Assembly: GCA_937877545.1 (NCBI GenBank)
Contig: CALFJE010000106.1
Location: 1 to 13,350, forward strand
Source of the DNA: an uncultured Selenomonadales bacterium
Lineage (GTDB): Bacteria; Bacillota; Negativicutes; Selenomonadales; Selenomonadaceae
Reading direction: 5' to 3'
DNA length: 13,350 bases
Positions within the stretch are counted from its first letter, which is position 1. Each line of letters starts with the position of its first letter. Made by a program: the position numbers and the translations under genes. The notes beneath the pieces were generated by a model, which saw only the letters and a program-made list of their open reading frames with translations, was not told the DNA's origin and did no database searches. This document shows, piece by piece, positions 12,605 to 13,350 of the stretch.

Positions 12605-13350
12605 TACGCGATAATTTGAGCCAGGACGCGCCGCACCTCCTGCATGTCCACACGAGTATTGTTGCAAGGTCCGTTCGGGCGGATATTTAGCACGCCGACT
12701 GCCGGCAAAGGGTATACGTCTTGAATGCCGCTCATCAAGTCGCGTTCGCAAGCGATAGCCAACACCGCCTGCGGACGGATTTTTTTGACCACTTGCCGCG
12801 CCAACGTCCCGCCCGTCGCCACGAAAAATGTAAAGCCCAATTCCTCCGCCAACTTCATCAAGTCGCCGACATTGCAACCGCCGCAACGTTTACAGTTATT
12901 CGGGTCGCGAGTGATTTTGTGCGGACACGTCGACAGCTGCAGGCAATGCGGGCTGAGTACCAGCAGACGTTTGGCGGGGACTTTGATGCCGCTCTTCATG
13001 AAGATTAAATTGCTTACGGCGACGAACGAGCCTTCAATCTGTCGCCGCTTGACGCCGAAGACTTTTCCGATACGCACCGCCACGGGGAACAGGAACTTTA
13101 TCAGCGCGAAGCTGTAGCGGTGTAGTAACTTGAGCGTCGGCAAGCCCTTGACCGCCAAGACCATGTTGCACACCGCGCCGAACGAGAATGTCGATATAAA
13201 AATCAGGAACGCGCCGACGATTGCGGGCAGGTATTCAAAGATATTGGCAAGCCCCGGGCAACAGATTAGCCACAAGCCGTAAAGTGCCGCCGCGACGAAA
13301 AACTCCGCCGCCAACAGCAAACCCAAGAATAAGCGTTTCTTCGGGCGCAA
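12604..13350 (-). CDS. DUF116 family membrane protein with cysteine cluster (5' end possibly cut by the window)
   Basis: At least 248 residues are visible. A TTG at the very last window bases could be the start ((M)RPKKRLFLG), but its ribosome binding site would lie outside, so the true start is uncertain. Two hydrophobic segments (~7-30 and ~41-66) preceded by basic residues anchor it in the membrane, with the larger C-terminal part in the cytoplasm by the positive-inside pattern. That part carries seven cysteines: C136, C142, C153, C156, C159, C201 and C229, in 'SPHCLQLSTCPHKI', 'CKRCGGC' and 'IACERDL'. This matches the DUF116 family, whose function is unknown; the cysteines suggest a metal or iron-sulfur site (inference). 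It is probably cotranscribed with dnaB, which starts 14 nt after its stop. Confidence 0.85.
   Translation of the reverse strand: MRPKKRLFLGLLLAAEFFVAAALYGLWLICCPGLANIFEYLPAIVGAFLIFISTFSFGAVCNMVLAVKGLPTLKLLHRYSFALIKFLFPVAVRIGKVFGVKRRQIEGSFVAVSNLIFMKSGIKVPAKRLLVLSPHCLQLSTCPHKITRDPNNCKRCGGCNVGDLMKLAEELGFTFFVATGGTLARQVVKKIRPQAVLAIACERDLMSGIQDVYPLPAVGVLNIRPNGPCNNTRVDMQEVRRVLAQIIA

Noticed and set aside
12590..12886. N-terminal extension of DnaB by 99 residues
   Set aside because: It runs through the DUF116 gene in another frame and is unlike DnaB. The family N-terminus begins at TTG 12589.

Overview
This window is ordinary chromosomal housekeeping DNA. It most likely comes from a diderm Firmicute (Negativicutes/Selenomonas-like) or a close relative, and the lineage is an inference. 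The supporting signs are strong Shine-Dalgarno sites, frequent TTG/GTG starts, an FMN-type FabK enoyl reductase, a Thermotoga-type AroF, a CheW-receiver CheV, and a secreted FlgT/LPP20-like protein that fits a cell with a periplasm. No tRNA, rRNA, CRISPR array, prophage or intact insertion sequence is visible. I see no clearly new multi-gene system; the unusual features are small-scale rearrangements and regulatory sites.

Layout. Positions 1-1235 (+) hold the 3' end of a short truncated paralogue and then a complete exported FlgT-like gene, which share an almost identical 91-bp segment. A bidirectional terminator separates these from a leftward block: aroF (6142-5129), tyrA (5132-4257), a fused TRAP-TAXI permease (4246-2336) and cheV (2248-1292). 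The first three are tightly packed and probably one operon. aroF and asd (6271-7299, +) diverge from back-to-back sigma70-type promoters at 6175-6238.

Rightward from asd run yceD/DUF177 (7369-7827), rpmF (7831-8007), plsX (8073-9089), fabK (9349-10296) and fabD (10301-11218). This is a ribosomal-protein and fatty-acid/phospholipid cluster. It has an intrinsic terminator or attenuator between rpmF and plsX, no fabH after plsX, and ends at a bidirectional terminator after fabD. The 259-bp plsX-fabK gap is full of hairpins. It appears to be an insertion flanked by 16-bp direct repeats that changed the C-terminus of PlsX. From the right edge, a DUF116 membrane protein gene (possibly incomplete at its 5' end) and dnaB (12589-11270) run leftward and converge on fabD.

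Functionally, AroF and TyrA start and branch aromatic amino acid synthesis, Asd serves lysine/threonine/methionine and diaminopimelate synthesis, PlsX/FabK/FabD link acyl-ACP synthesis to phospholipid synthesis, and DnaB is the replicative helicase. CheV and the FlgT-like protein hint at a motile, chemotactic cell.
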